Assembly: GCF_001187845.1 (NCBI RefSeq)
Contig: NZ_CP012160.1
Coordinates: forward strand, 806,001 to 870,000
Reading direction: 5' to 3'
Source: Octadecabacter temperatus
GTDB lineage: Bacteria; Pseudomonadota; Alphaproteobacteria; Rhodobacterales; Rhodobacteraceae
DNA: 64,000 nucleotides
The position numbers were made by a program, and so were the translations under genes. A model generated the notes under the pieces. The model did no database searches. It was given only the letters and a program-made list of their open reading frames with translations, and was not told where the DNA came from. This document shows positions 1-9,754 of the stretch, one piece after another; the stretch's first letter is position 1, and every line of letters starts with the position of its first letter.

Positions 1-1215
<1,215 letters not shown>

Positions 1216-1340
1216 GGGAGTCCTGTTCGTGCGGTGTTGGCAGGGGTTTAGCGGACAGGGCTGCGAAGGGCTAGTCGCGTTGATAATTGAGTTTTGGGAA
1301 TGTCTGGTGTGCGGACAAACCCGACCTTCACCAGACGTAC

Positions 1341-1422
1341 ATAAATGTCCGCTTTGGCAACCGTTTCCCAAAACGGTCCTTTTTGGGACAGGCTGAAATC
1401 CCAAAGCGGACGCTCGCTGCGG
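1341..1422. repeat. Inverted-repeat intergenic element
   Basis: The 10-mer TCCGCTTTGG (1348-1357) is the exact reverse complement of CCAAAGCGGA (1401-1410). Between the arms sits a smaller inverted repeat, CCGTTT...AAACGG, and paired CCCAAAA/TTTTGGG runs. A third, related 10-mer (TCAAAGCGGA) occurs alone at 2371-2380, on the far side of the Imm11-like gene. The layout resembles a REP/BIME-type or small MITE-like element. No transposase is present. The function is unknown. Confidence 0.5.
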
Positions 1423-1441
1423 GGTGCTTCGATTTCCCGTG

Positions 1442-1576
1442 TGCGGGACTTTCTGCCACTCGACGATCCAGACTATTCGACATAGTTTGCAGCAGATCGT
1501 GACCCGCTTGGTCGATAAAGAGACCTTGGAAAAGATGGGCGCAAAAACGTCGGCAAAGGATATGCAAGATGAGTAA
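1442..1576 (+). pseudogene. Remnant 3' end of an upstream coding frame, possibly a lost toxin partner
   Basis: A frame ending in TAA at 1574-1576 encodes a short charged helical tail (…[19 protein letters not shown]…) with no plausible start or RBS upstream. Its stop overlaps the ATG of the following Imm11-like gene (ATGAGTAA), the spacing expected of a translationally coupled operon partner. I read it as the leftover C-terminus of a gene mostly deleted upstream, conceivably the partner toxin. Family not recognised. The rest of the 353-base gap 1216-1568 holds only the inverted-repeat element at 1341-1422. Confidence 0.3.
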
Positions 1577-2237
1577 TTGTGTTTGGTGGGTGCGCACAGA
1601 CCCCTTGGCCCAAGATCGTTGGGCGTTCAGCGTAACGAAACCTGAAGTCAGCCTAAGAGAGCGCGTTCATGGCTGGCAAAGGGTCCAAGAAGCTGGTGGC
1701 CGATTTCCTGATGATTGCAAGCCGCTGGAAATGCAGTGTGCCCATAAATTGAATGGCGATGGAACGATCGGTTCAAAGAAGAAACCAGCGACTGATGAAA
1801 AAGGCCGTCGGCTTCCGAATATGTTCTATCAAACTTATTTTTGCATTGCCCACGAAGCAATTGAGGTTTTTCAAAAGTTCGATTTGGGCGAAGCGCAGTT
1901 CTACGAAGTTGATTTTATGGAAGCTGGCGGGGCGACCAAGATTGATGAACCTGTTTATATTTTGATTCCAGCAAACCCAAAGAACGCATTTCGATTTTCA
2001 AATCCGGACAACGCGGCTGCCGCTTTGGAAAACCCGCAAGACATTAGCTCTCGGCGTGCTAAGTCTAGAATACCCGACGACGCGGTTGGTGTGACCTCGG
2101 ATGCGCTTGGGGGCGCTCATGTCTGGATTGAGCCAAATTTCAACGGAACGTTCTTTATAAGTGATTCACTGGCGCAAGCATTGAGAGATGCCGGTGTTGA
2201 CGCCGACTTCCGCCTTGCACGCGCCCAGATCGTATAA
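1569..2237 (+). CDS. Imm11-like (DUF1629-type) protein, possible orphan immunity protein
   Basis: 222 aa, soluble, no signal peptide or membrane segment. The N-terminal part is Trp-rich and the middle is rich in Asp/Glu. The C-terminus ([18 protein letters not shown] followed by [10 protein letters not shown]) resembles the end of the Imm11/DUF1629 family, in which FxSDxLxxALxxxG precedes a short beta strand. That family contains immunity proteins encoded beside polymorphic toxins. The start is the ATG overlapping the stop of the degraded upstream frame. No toxin gene is present on either side, so it would be an orphan. The family call rests on a short motif and on length; the function is inferred. 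Confidence 0.5.
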   Translation: MSNCVWWVRTDPLAQDRWAFSVTKPEVSLRERVHGWQRVQEAGGRFPDDCKPLEMQCAHKLNGDGTIGSKKKPATDEKGRRLPNMFYQTYFCIAHEAIEVFQKFDLGEAQFYEVDFMEAGGATKIDEPVYILIPANPKNAFRFSNPDNAAAALENPQDISSRRAKSRIPDDAVGVTSDALGGAHVWIEPNFNGTFFISDSLAQALRDAGVDADFRLARAQIV

Positions 2238-2384
2238 TTTTTTAGTTTTGGATTAACAAATGTCATTTTCGTTCTCAGAATTATCGGTTCAAGTTCACCA
2301 CCTCATTCGCAAAAGCGACGAGACAGCAGACATTAGCTGTATCGCAGAAATCCGGTAAATTGGGCTCAAAGCGGACCTTTGACC

Positions 2385-3608
2385 TCACCGATCCCGCGAC
2401 TTGCCCAGCAGCCGCCCAATCGTAAAGGATGTACGCGGGGCATAGATGTAGCGGGTTTTGTCTTCGCGGGTTTCGCGTACGCGCATGCGGCTGAGGCCGA
2501 AGATGATAAGCCCGATGTGGCCAAGTGAGATGAAATAGAACAGCGCGGCGGGGCCATAGAGTTCGATGAGGACCGAGGTCGTCCACGGGGCGGCAATCGC
2601 TCCGACGGCGTAGAAAAACATCAGCGCGGCGGACAGTTCGATCCGTTCCTCTGAGGTTGCAAAGTCGTGGGCGTGGGATGCAGCTACCGAGTAGACGGGG
2701 AACGTTGTGAAGCCGAAGAAGGCCGCGCTCGCCATTACACCGACTGTGCCGAGGCCTGAGGCGGCAACGGTTACGGCGCAGGACAAAACGGACGCGACGG
2801 ACAGCCAAATAAGAACCCAACGGCGGTCAAACTTATCGGCGAGCCAGCCTGCGGGGTACTGCGCCGCCGCTCCGCCCGCGACAAACGCCGCGAGGAACAG
2901 GCCGATCTGACTGGCGGCGAGGCCGACTTCTTGGCCGTAGATTGGGCCGACCATTCGAAACGACGCGCCAGAGAGGGCAGCAACCAGAACGCCAGCAACC
3001 GCAAGTGGCGACATGCGCCATGCAAGGCTTGGACGTAGGCGCGGTGCGTCTGGGGTTTCGGGTTGGGGAACGCGGGTGAGCGCCAAGGGCAGCATCGCAG
3101 CACAGCATAGGATCGTCAGCAAATTATAGGCGATATAGGTTTCCATGCTGGCCAAACTGCCGATCAAAAGCTGCGCCATCAGGCTGCCACCCATGTCGAC
3201 AACACGGTACATGCCCATGGCGCGACCCCTGTTGTCATTGGTGACTTTGGCCTGCAGCCAGCTTTCGACGACCGTGTAGCAGCCAGCAATGCAAACCCCT
3301 GACATCACGCGCAAAAACGCCCATGCGGTCGGGTCGAACACAAGGATATGCCCCGCCATGCCAATCGCGCCCATAGCTGTGAAAACAGCGAAGGCGCGCG
3401 AATGGCCGACGTTCCCCATCAGGCGCGGAGCCCACCAGCAGCCGACAAAGAAGCCGACAAAGTGCATGGAGCCCAGAAAACCGACCTGACCCGTGCTAAA
3501 CCCGCTGCCCAACCCCGTCAGCGCATCAAGAGGGCCAACAGCCCCCGATGAGAGCTGCAACAGAAGGGCGGATAGGAACAGCGCCGCAAAGGAGATGATC
3601 ATTCGCAT
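2385..3608 (-). CDS. MFS transporter, YcaD-like
   Basis: 407 aa with about 12 predicted hydrophobic segments in two halves, typical of the major facilitator superfamily. The N-terminal half contains VVESWLQAKVTNDNRGRAMG, the loop 4/5 signature of the YcaD/YfkF group of small-molecule exporters. The second half begins after a hydrophilic Pro-rich loop near residues 185-195 and carries the GWLADKFDRR loop motif, a form of the MFS A motif. The start is the ATG at 3606-3608. It is divergent from the Tas-like reductase and convergent with the Imm11-like gene. The substrate cannot be predicted from sequence. Confidence 0.85.
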   Translation of the reverse strand: MRMIISFAALFLSALLLQLSSGAVGPLDALTGLGSGFSTGQVGFLGSMHFVGFFVGCWWAPRLMGNVGHSRAFAVFTAMGAIGMAGHILVFDPTAWAFLRVMSGVCIAGCYTVVESWLQAKVTNDNRGRAMGMYRVVDMGGSLMAQLLIGSLASMETYIAYNLLTILCCAAMLPLALTRVPQPETPDAPRLRPSLAWRMSPLAVAGVLVAALSGASFRMVGPIYGQEVGLAASQIGLFLAAFVAGGAAAQYPAGWLADKFDRRWVLIWLSVASVLSCAVTVAASGLGTVGVMASAAFFGFTTFPVYSVAASHAHDFATSEERIELSAALMFFYAVGAIAAPWTTSVLIELYGPAALFYFISLGHIGLIIFGLSRMRVRETREDKTRYIYAPRTSFTIGRLLGKSRDR

Positions 3609-3793
3609 GAGGTTATAAACGCTGGAACCCGTGGCGAGTGCTAGGGGTAAATCGACGTGTTGTGTCGCAAAGTGCTGTTTGAAGCATGTGAAATGTTTGA
3701 AACAGGGGGCATAGGAATTCCAAGCGCGGGTTCAATGGGTTGTGCCTCGATTGTCGGGGGGTATGGTTTGCCCCAAATAGAACCGAGGATGCT

Positions 3794-4834
3794 ATGAAAC
3801 AGATCGAGCTTGGCCGCACAGGCATTTCCGTCAGCGATTGGTGCCTCGGCACGATGACGTTTTCAACGCAAACACCAGCCGAGGATGCACATCGCCAGAT
3901 TGATATGTGTTTGGACGCGGGGATCAATTTTCTGGATACGGCGGAAATGTATCCGGTGAACCCGATGCGAAAAGAGACGGTTGGCAATTCCGAAAAATGC
4001 ATCGCGGATTGGATTGCAAAGTCAGGGCGGCGCGAGGACGTTGTGGTGGCCACCAAAGCGGGTGGCGATAGCCCGATGATCCGTGGCGGCGAGGGCTATA
4101 GCGGTGAAAATATCCTGCGCATTCTGGACGGCAACCTTCAGCGGCTCGGGACGGATTACATCGATTTGTATCAGCTTCATTGGCCCATGCGCGGATCCTT
4201 CGCGTTTCGTCAGAACTGGTTGTACGACCCAAGCAAACAGAACCGCCAGCAAACGTTGGATCACATGGGCGGCGTTTTGGAGAAGCTGAAAGAAGCGCAG
4301 GCGGCTGGCAAAATTCGCGCCTTTGGGATGTCCAATGAAAGCGCCTGGGGCGTGACCAAGTGGATCGATGTCGCCGAAGAATTGGGCGCGCCGCGTTTGG
4401 CGTCTGTTCAGAATGAATATTCGTTGCTGTATCGCCACTATGATACCGACCTTGCTGAAATGTCGGTGAACGAAGATGTTGTGTGTTTCTCTTATTCGCC
4501 GTTGGCCACGGGGCTTTTGACGGGGAAATATCAGAATGGGGCCGTACCAGAAGGGTCGCGCATGACTTTCGGTCCGCAACTTGGCGGACGCGTAACTGAG
4601 CGCGCTTTTGAGGCAGTGAATGCATATGCAAAAGTCGCTGAAAGGCATGGGCTGTCATTGCCTCATATGGCGATGGCGTTCCAACGCTCGCGCCCGTTCA
4701 AGGTCAGTGCGATTTTCGGAGCGACCACATCAGAGCAACTGGCGTACTTGTTGGAAGGCAAAGATATTGAGCTGACTGAGGCGTGTTTGGCGGATATCGA
4801 CGTTGCCCACCGTGCGCATCCGATGCCGTTCTAG
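3794..4834 (+). CDS. NADP(H)-dependent aldo/keto reductase, Tas-like
   Basis: 346 aa, a single AKR (beta/alpha)8 barrel. It opens MKQIELGRTGISVSDWCLGT and has the family catalytic set: the Asp and Tyr of FLDTAEMYP, the Lys of VVATKAG and the His of YQLHWP. The order and the TAEMYPVNP segment match the E. coli Tas (AKR11/12-like) subgroup. The start was chosen at 3794 because GAGGA lies 5 bases upstream and conservation begins there; the frame stays open 54 bases further 5'. The stop is 11 bases from the convergent acetyltransferase. The physiological substrate is unknown. Confidence 0.88.
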   Translation: MKQIELGRTGISVSDWCLGTMTFSTQTPAEDAHRQIDMCLDAGINFLDTAEMYPVNPMRKETVGNSEKCIADWIAKSGRREDVVVATKAGGDSPMIRGGEGYSGENILRILDGNLQRLGTDYIDLYQLHWPMRGSFAFRQNWLYDPSKQNRQQTLDHMGGVLEKLKEAQAAGKIRAFGMSNESAWGVTKWIDVAEELGAPRLASVQNEYSLLYRHYDTDLAEMSVNEDVVCFSYSPLATGLLTGKYQNGAVPEGSRMTFGPQLGGRVTERAFEAVNAYAKVAERHGLSLPHMAMAFQRSRPFKVSAIFGATTSEQLAYLLEGKDIELTEACLADIDVAHRAHPMPF

Positions 4835-4845
4835 CGCCCCAGCGT

Positions 4846-5304
4846 TCAGGTTGGACTTAGGTCAATCGCGAAACGTGGACCGCTGCCTGTGATTTCCTCA
4901 AGGTCGGGCATAGCGCGGTACGCTGCAATTGCGGTTTCGTTTCCGGGGTCCGTGCCGATGGTCAGCCGAAGGGCGTCGACGGAAATGGCATGGGCCTTGG
5001 CGGCCGTGATCAGGGATTTGCCGATGCCGCGTGCGCGGTGAGATTCAATCACAAACAGGTGGTGGATATCGAGGCGCGGTCGTCGTTCGTGAATCGCCGT
5101 CGCCGAGGTTACACCCGCGTAGCCCAAAGGCGTGTCGCCTTGTTTGGCAATTAATGCGGTACCCGTGGGAGATGTGCCAAAAAAGATGTCATCAAGCTGA
5201 AGCAATCCAACTTGCGCTTCATCGCCATGATAGGCGCATAACGCGCAAATCATATCATAGATCGCAGGGAGGTCTGAGCGGGTCGCAAAAGAAATGTCGG
5301 TCAT
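4846..5304 (-). CDS. GNAT family N-acetyltransferase
   Basis: 152 aa. The acetyl-CoA-binding A motif of the GNAT fold is visible as HLFVIESHRARGIGKSLI (R-x-x-G-x-G/A), preceded by the beta-4 strand RLDIHHLFV. A conserved N-A-x-x-Y-like segment occurs late, as NETAIAAYRAM. The start is placed at MTDISFATRSDLPAIYDM, the usual N-terminal beta strand; an in-frame ATG 36 bases upstream would add 12 residues. It stands alone between convergent and divergent neighbours. The acceptor substrate is unknown. Confidence 0.82.
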   Translation of the reverse strand: MTDISFATRSDLPAIYDMICALCAYHGDEAQVGLLQLDDIFFGTSPTGTALIAKQGDTPLGYAGVTSATAIHERRPRLDIHHLFVIESHRARGIGKSLITAAKAHAISVDALRLTIGTDPGNETAIAAYRAMPDLEEITGSGPRFAIDLSPT

Positions 5305-5381
5305 GGGGCTTAAAGGGCGTTTTGAGGACTTGCTTGTCAAGATCGCGCGTCTAGGGTTCAGGCGAAATACAGGAGATTCCC

Positions 5382-6290
5382 ATGCCTTTGACCATGAACC
5401 GCGACGTCTTTATTACCGCAGCCATCACTGGATCGGGGAGCACGCAGGATCGCAGCCCGCATGTGCCGCGCTCACCTGAACAGATTGCCAATAGCGCGAT
5501 AGATGCGGCCAAGGCGGGCGCTGCTGTGGTGCATTGCCATGTGCGCGATCCTGAAAGTGGTGTGCCGAGCCGCCGTTTGGATTTGTACCGTGAATTGACC
5601 GATCGCATTCGTGCAGCGGATGTTGATGTGGTGTTGAACCTGACTGCTGGCATGGGTGGCGATATTGTCTTTGGTGGCGTGGAAGCGCCGCTGCCGACAG
5701 TAGCGGGAACCGACATGGTTGGCGCAACGGAACGTGTGGCCCATGTCGCGGAATGTTTACCCGAAATCTGTACGCTTGATTGCGGTACGATGAACTTCGC
5801 CGAGGCTGACTACGTAATGACCAACACGCCTGGCATGTTGCGTGCGATGGGCCAGATGATGACGGACCTTGGCGTGAAGCCAGAGATTGAGGCGTTTGAC
5901 ACTGGTCACCTTTGGTTCGCAAAGCAGTTGGTGGCCGAAGGGATTTTGGAACCGAATGCCTTGGTTCAGCTTTGCATGGGTGTTCCTTGGGGCGCACCGG
6001 ATGATTTGAATACGTTTATGGCGATGGTTAATAACGTCCCACCAGAGTGGACGTTCAGCGCCTTTGGTCTTGGGCGTTCACAAATGCCATTCGTTGCTGC
6101 GTCCGTGCTGGCGGGCGGCAATGTGCGTGTCGGGCTTGAGGATAATCTGATGCTGGATAAGGGCGTGTTGGCGACCAACGCGCAACTGGTTGAGCGCGCA
6201 CATGGGATTATTGAAAACCTAGGTGCACGGGTCATTGGCCCAGCTGAAGTACGTGAAAAGCTGGGGCTGGTGAAGCGCGCGCCCGTTTAG
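5382..6290 (+). CDS. cdhC: BKACE (DUF849) beta-keto acid cleavage enzyme, probable 3-dehydrocarnitine cleavage
   Basis: 302 aa TIM-barrel of the BKACE family, which condenses a beta-keto acid with acetyl-CoA to give a new acyl-CoA and acetoacetate. The zinc ligands are visible in VVHCHVRDPESG, as are the NLTAGMGGD loop and the late SAFGLGRSQMPF segment. Known members include dehydrocarnitine cleavage enzymes, which yield betainyl-CoA. A carnitine dehydrogenase fused to a thioesterase domain 2 kb downstream makes dehydrocarnitine the likely substrate. The start is ATG 5382, after an AGGAGA-like site at 5369-5375. Four small lipoprotein genes follow in the same direction. Confidence 0.85.
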   Translation: MPLTMNRDVFITAAITGSGSTQDRSPHVPRSPEQIANSAIDAAKAGAAVVHCHVRDPESGVPSRRLDLYRELTDRIRAADVDVVLNLTAGMGGDIVFGGVEAPLPTVAGTDMVGATERVAHVAECLPEICTLDCGTMNFAEADYVMTNTPGMLRAMGQMMTDLGVKPEIEAFDTGHLWFAKQLVAEGILEPNALVQLCMGVPWGAPDDLNTFMAMVNNVPPEWTFSAFGLGRSQMPFVAASVLAGGNVRVGLEDNLMLDKGVLATNAQLVERAHGIIENLGARVIGPAEVREKLGLVKRAPV

Positions 6291-6333
6291 TTTCCAAGGA
6301 TGCGTGGTTGAGCGGCGTCAAATTCTGGACTGC

Positions 6334-6675
6334 GTGATAGCGAGGAATGTTTCTTTGATTAGACTATGTATTTGTTCATTGCTTCTCTTGGCTGCCTGTC
6401 AACTGCTTGACGTCGGGCAGATGGGGGAAGATCAACGCGCTGCTTGCCTCGCGACGGGGGGTGAAGTGTCCCGAAACGTCAACAACACCGAGATCTGTTT
6501 TTTTACGTTTGACGATGCCGGTCAGACCTGCACTGCAGCTAACCAGTGCGACGGAATGTGCCTTGCCAACGAAGATGGCGTCACCGGACAATGTTCGCGA
6601 GAAACGGTACGAGACTCTTGTGGGTTGGACTATTTTGACAGTGTTGGGACGTTGATTCCCGGTATTTGTTTATGA
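6334..6675 (+). CDS. Small Cys-rich lipoprotein (1 of 4), C-x3-GG motif
   Basis: The reading frame has a hydrophobic leader ending in LLLLAAC, a lipobox. The start is uncertain: GTG 6304, GTG 6334 or TTG 6355. GTG 6334 gives a 22-residue leader with an Arg in the n-region; TTG 6355 has GCGAGG about 10 bases upstream. The mature part has nine Cys after the lipobox and contains ACLATGG with a Cys 11 residues after GG, a pattern also found in two of the next three genes. It was probably gained as a block with them. The stop overlaps the next ATG (ATGA). Function unknown. Confidence 0.6.
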   Translation: MIARNVSLIRLCICSLLLLAACQLLDVGQMGEDQRAACLATGGEVSRNVNNTEICFFTFDDAGQTCTAANQCDGMCLANEDGVTGQCSRETVRDSCGLDYFDSVGTLIPGICL

Positions 6676-6845
6676 GGCTGGTTTCTGCGTTGGGCGCTGT
6701 CTGGGTGATCGCCCTAGCGTCCTGTGCTAAAACGCCCTTGCCAGAACCCTTTGGGGTGACGATGGTAGAAGAAACCACCTGCAACGGAATGGGTGGACGG
6801 ATAACGATGGGGCCCGACGGCGCGTTTTGCGCGATGGGACGGTGA
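6672..6845 (+). CDS. Tiny lipoprotein (2 of 4), 57 aa, C-x3-GG motif
   Basis: 57-codon gene starting with the ATG that overlaps the previous stop. It opens MRLVSALGAVWVIALASC, an Arg-containing leader with the lipobox ALASC, so the mature lipoprotein would be only about 40 residues. That part holds TTCNGMGGRITMGPDGAFC, i.e. C-x3-GG-x10-C, reminiscent of the short DUF333-type lipoprotein module (C-x3-GG-x-L/I ... G-x-x-C). It ends GR and stops at 6845, 9 bases before the next gene, with GAGGAG between as RBS. Function unknown. Confidence 0.65.
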   Translation: MRLVSALGAVWVIALASCAKTPLPEPFGVTMVEETTCNGMGGRITMGPDGAFCAMGR

Positions 6846-6854
6846 GGAGTACGT

Positions 6855-7400
6855 ATGAAGCGGGTTGTGTTGGCTTTGATTCCAGCCCTTTTGTTGGGCT
6901 GCACAGAGGAACCGCCTGCACCCCCTCCACCTGCTGAGGTTTTCCGCGATACATCGGCGCAGATTGCGTCCCAAACGGATGTGACCGCCGCACGGATGGC
7001 CGGAGATTGGGCTATTCGGCAAAGGTTTGCCGCCCCGCGCACCCCGCGTTCCGGCATGTCGTTACAAGCGCTCCCGAATGAGGCATTGCAGCTGTCCGTG
7101 TTGGGCGGGGAGTGCATAGATGATGTGTGTTTCGAAGAAGAAATCCTTATTTTGTTGGAAAAATCAGGACCGGGGCGCTGGACTGCCCAAGGCCCGCAGG
7201 CTGCCTTGCCTAATGGGGAGCTTTGGGTGATGTGGATGGAATTTGACAGCCGCACAGCGGCGATTGGCACCCCTTCGGGGGAGTTTGGCTGGATCATGGA
7301 TAAAAACATCACCGGAGGCGGCGATAGGATCACGGCAGCACGGGACATTATGGATTGGTTTGGCTATAATGTGTCACGACTCGAAGAGGTGGACAGATGA
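6855..7400 (+). CDS. Lipoprotein (3 of 4)
   Basis: 181 aa. MKRVVLALIPALLLGC is a clear lipoprotein leader, followed by a Glu/Pro-rich linker (EEPPAPPPPAE) of the kind that tethers a domain away from the membrane. The mature domain has two Cys close together (GECIDDVCFEEE), a Trp-rich middle and an acidic C-terminus. I recognise no family. The preceding GAGGAG is a good RBS. Its stop overlaps the start of lipoprotein 4 (ATGA), so the two are translationally coupled. It lacks the C-x3-GG motif of the other three. Confidence 0.75.
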   Translation: MKRVVLALIPALLLGCTEEPPAPPPPAEVFRDTSAQIASQTDVTAARMAGDWAIRQRFAAPRTPRSGMSLQALPNEALQLSVLGGECIDDVCFEEEILILLEKSGPGRWTAQGPQAALPNGELWVMWMEFDSRTAAIGTPSGEFGWIMDKNITGGGDRITAARDIMDWFGYNVSRLEEVDR

Positions 7401-7729
7401 AACGTGTAATTGTTGGTTTTGGTTTGATGATGGCGCTTGTTGGCTGCGATGAAATCGCGTTGCCCGGCGTGGCTGGTGTTGCTTCACCGACTGCTGCTGC
7501 ATCATCTGGTGGTGGCGGTGGTTTCCGCGAATACCTTGTCCTTGGATCAACAATGAGTTTTGAAGAATGCCGCTCGCGGGGCGGTATTATCATCCGTGAT
7601 GCAGGCAGCCCAATGATTGCCTGCGACCCGCGCGTTCGTCGTGAGCCTGTGCCAGCCAATGAATTTGACCACCCGGGCAGCCCCGTTCCGCAGGCCGTTG
7701 AACAAGTCGCCGAAGCGGTTGAGGGTTAA
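7397..7729 (+). CDS. Small lipoprotein (4 of 4), C-x3-GG motif
   Basis: 110 aa. The leader MKRVIVGFGLMMALVGC ends in a lipobox (ALVGC), followed by Ala/Ser/Gly linker sequence. The core FEECRSRGG with a further Cys 12 residues after GG repeats the pattern of lipoproteins 1 and 2. The acidic tail contains PVPQAVEQVAEAVEG. Its TAA overlaps the stop of the convergent DUF1203 gene in TTAA. Function unknown; an outer- or inner-membrane-anchored periplasmic location is inferred. Confidence 0.72.
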   Translation: MKRVIVGFGLMMALVGCDEIALPGVAGVASPTAAASSGGGGGFREYLVLGSTMSFEECRSRGGIIIRDAGSPMIACDPRVRREPVPANEFDHPGSPVPQAVEQVAEAVEG

Positions 7730-8199
7730 TCAACCGCCCGCGTAATTCGACCCTGCCAACAGTTATTCATTGCGGACCTCACATCGACAAACGCGATTGC
7801 GTCGTTTGTTAGGATTTCACCTGCGCGTTCCAAAATGCTGTCTCGGTTAACGACGGAACCCGTCCCGTATTTAATGCGCTCATCCGCTGAGTAACCGCGT
7901 ACCAGATAGGTAGGGCTGTTCAATGCGTCTGGTAGGACTGCGCCTGCGTCATAGGCTGGGCAATCAGCGGCACATAGAAAGATTGGCCCCGTTTCCGTGT
8001 AGGCGTTCACGGTCTCAAATGGACGGTGCGCTAGGATTAGATAGGGTTCACCCTTGGGGGTCGCACCAAAGCAATGGCGACATGGGGACGCTGACCCGTC
8101 AGAGGTGTGCGTTTCAATCGGTAAATCATAGGTGTCGCTACCGCTGGCTTTGATGTCGCGTGTTGTCGTCGTGGGTAGTCCTGAAAATGTAAGTCTCAT
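7726..8199 (-). CDS. DUF1203 protein
   Basis: 157 aa, soluble, no signal peptide. It opens MRLTFSGLPTTTTRDI and contains the cysteine pair SPCRHCF, then EPYLILAHRPF and a middle GPIFLCAADC, the pattern I associate with the DUF1203 family, whose function is unknown. The start is fixed by AGGAGG about 8 bases upstream of the ATG at 8197-8199; upstream codons in the same frame are unlikely coding. It faces away from the carnitine dehydrogenase gene, sharing an 85-base intergenic region with it. Confidence 0.75.
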   Translation of the reverse strand: MRLTFSGLPTTTTRDIKASGSDTYDLPIETHTSDGSASPCRHCFGATPKGEPYLILAHRPFETVNAYTETGPIFLCAADCPAYDAGAVLPDALNSPTYLVRGYSADERIKYGTGSVVNRDSILERAGEILTNDAIAFVDVRSAMNNCWQGRITRAVD

Positions 8200-8284
8200 G
8201 CTGTGCCTCCTGATGTTGGATGGTATGAACCGGAAACAGACGGGCGAGCGACCCGTTTTTTGCGCAAATGCGAAGGGGCAAAAT

Positions 8285-9754
8285 ATGAAGACTGCAGCGA
8301 TTGTTGGCGGTGGCGTGATCGGTGGCGGCTGGGCTGCACGGTTCTTGTTGAATGGTTGGAACGTGCGGGTATTTGACCCTGATCCCGAGGCCAAGCGTAA
8401 GATCGGTGAGGTGCTGGACAATGCGCGTGCATCTTTGCCAGGCCTTTATGACATGGCGATGCCTGATGAAGGAACGCTGACGTATTGCGATACGCTGGCT
8501 GAAACCGTCAAAGGCGCGAAATGGGTGCAAGAGAGCGTTCCAGAACGTCTAGAGCTGAAGCACAAAGTGTTCGCCGAAATTCAAGCCCACCTTGATCCTG
8601 AAGCGGTGATCGGGTCGTCCACATCCGGCTTTAAGCCGTCTGAGCTGCAAGAGGGCGCTAAGGATCCGACGCAAATCCTTGTGACGCATCCGTTCAACCC
8701 TGTTTACCTGTTACCACTGATCGAACTGGTTCCCGGGGACAACCATGATCCACGTGCTGTCGCTTGGGCCAAAACAGTTCTGACAGAAATTGGGATGTTT
8801 CCGCTCGAGGTCCGCAAAGAAATTGATGCCCATATCGCGGACCGTTTCCTTGAGGCGGTTTGGCGCGAGGCGCTTTGGCTGATTAAAGACGGCATCGCGA
8901 CAACCGAAGAAATCGACGAAGCCATTCGCATGGGGTTCGGGATGCGCTGGGCGCAAATGGGTCTGTTTGAAACCTACCGCATTGCGGGCGGTGAGGCGGG
9001 CATGCGCCATTTCATCGAACAGTTCGGCCCGTGTCTGTCTTGGCCATGGACCAAACTGATGGACGTGCCGGAACTGACAGATGAGCTGATCGATCAAATC
9101 GCGGACCAATCTGATGCGCAGTCGGGTATGTACACGATCCGCGAGCTTGAACGTCACCGCGACGCAAACCTTGTCGGTATGATGCGCACACTAAAGGCGC
9201 GTGATTGGGGCGCGGGTGCGTTGTTGAATACCCATGACAAGGTGATGAACCAGACGGGTGGGATTGCTGAGCGGTTGGCGGATGTTTCTGACCTGAGCAA
9301 ACCCGTCAAAACCGTGGAACGCGCGGTGCCGATCGATTGGACCGATTACAACGGCCACATGAACGAAGCGCGCTATCTGCAGGCCTTTGGCGATGCGACG
9401 GACCGCTTGATGCTGATCGTCGGCTGCACACCAGACTATATTGCCGAAGGCGGCAGCTATTTCACCGCAGAAACCCATATCCGCCACATCGATGAAGTGC
9501 ATGCGGGCGCAAAAATTAGGGTTGAGACGCAGGTCTTGGCGGGGGCTGGCAAAAAGATGCACCTGTTTCACGCGATGTATGAAGGCGATCGGTTGTTGGC
9601 CACGGGTGAACATATGTTGATCCATGTGAGCCTTGAGACACGCAAAGCCAGCGATCCTGCGCCAAGCGTTGCAGACCCATTGGCGCGTTTGGCGACAGCG
9701 CATGCAGACTTGCCGCGTCCAGAGGGAGCAGGTGCCGCGGTAGGTGTGCGGTGA
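8285..9754 (+). CDS. lcdH: L-carnitine 3-dehydrogenase fused to a hot-dog thioesterase
   Basis: 489 aa fusion. Residues 1-315 form a 3-hydroxyacyl-CoA-dehydrogenase-like carnitine dehydrogenase: a Rossmann G8-x-G-x-x-G (VGGGVIGGGW), the SSTSGFKPSEL segment and THPFNPVYLLPLIELVPG. Residues 345-470 form a 4HBT-type thioesterase domain with the signature DWTDYNGHMNEARY. Such fusions are known in rhizobia; in pseudomonads the two parts are separate (cdhA, cdhB). The domains fit oxidation of carnitine to 3-dehydrocarnitine and hydrolysis of betainyl-CoA to glycine betaine, bracketing the BKACE step. RBS AAGGGG lies near 8274. The stop overlaps the next GTG. Confidence 0.9.
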   Translation: MKTAAIVGGGVIGGGWAARFLLNGWNVRVFDPDPEAKRKIGEVLDNARASLPGLYDMAMPDEGTLTYCDTLAETVKGAKWVQESVPERLELKHKVFAEIQAHLDPEAVIGSSTSGFKPSELQEGAKDPTQILVTHPFNPVYLLPLIELVPGDNHDPRAVAWAKTVLTEIGMFPLEVRKEIDAHIADRFLEAVWREALWLIKDGIATTEEIDEAIRMGFGMRWAQMGLFETYRIAGGEAGMRHFIEQFGPCLSWPWTKLMDVPELTDELIDQIADQSDAQSGMYTIRELERHRDANLVGMMRTLKARDWGAGALLNTHDKVMNQTGGIAERLADVSDLSKPVKTVERAVPIDWTDYNGHMNEARYLQAFGDATDRLMLIVGCTPDYIAEGGSYFTAETHIRHIDEVHAGAKIRVETQVLAGAGKKMHLFHAMYEGDRLLATGEHMLIHVSLETRKASDPAPSVADPLARLATAHADLPRPEGAGAAVGVR

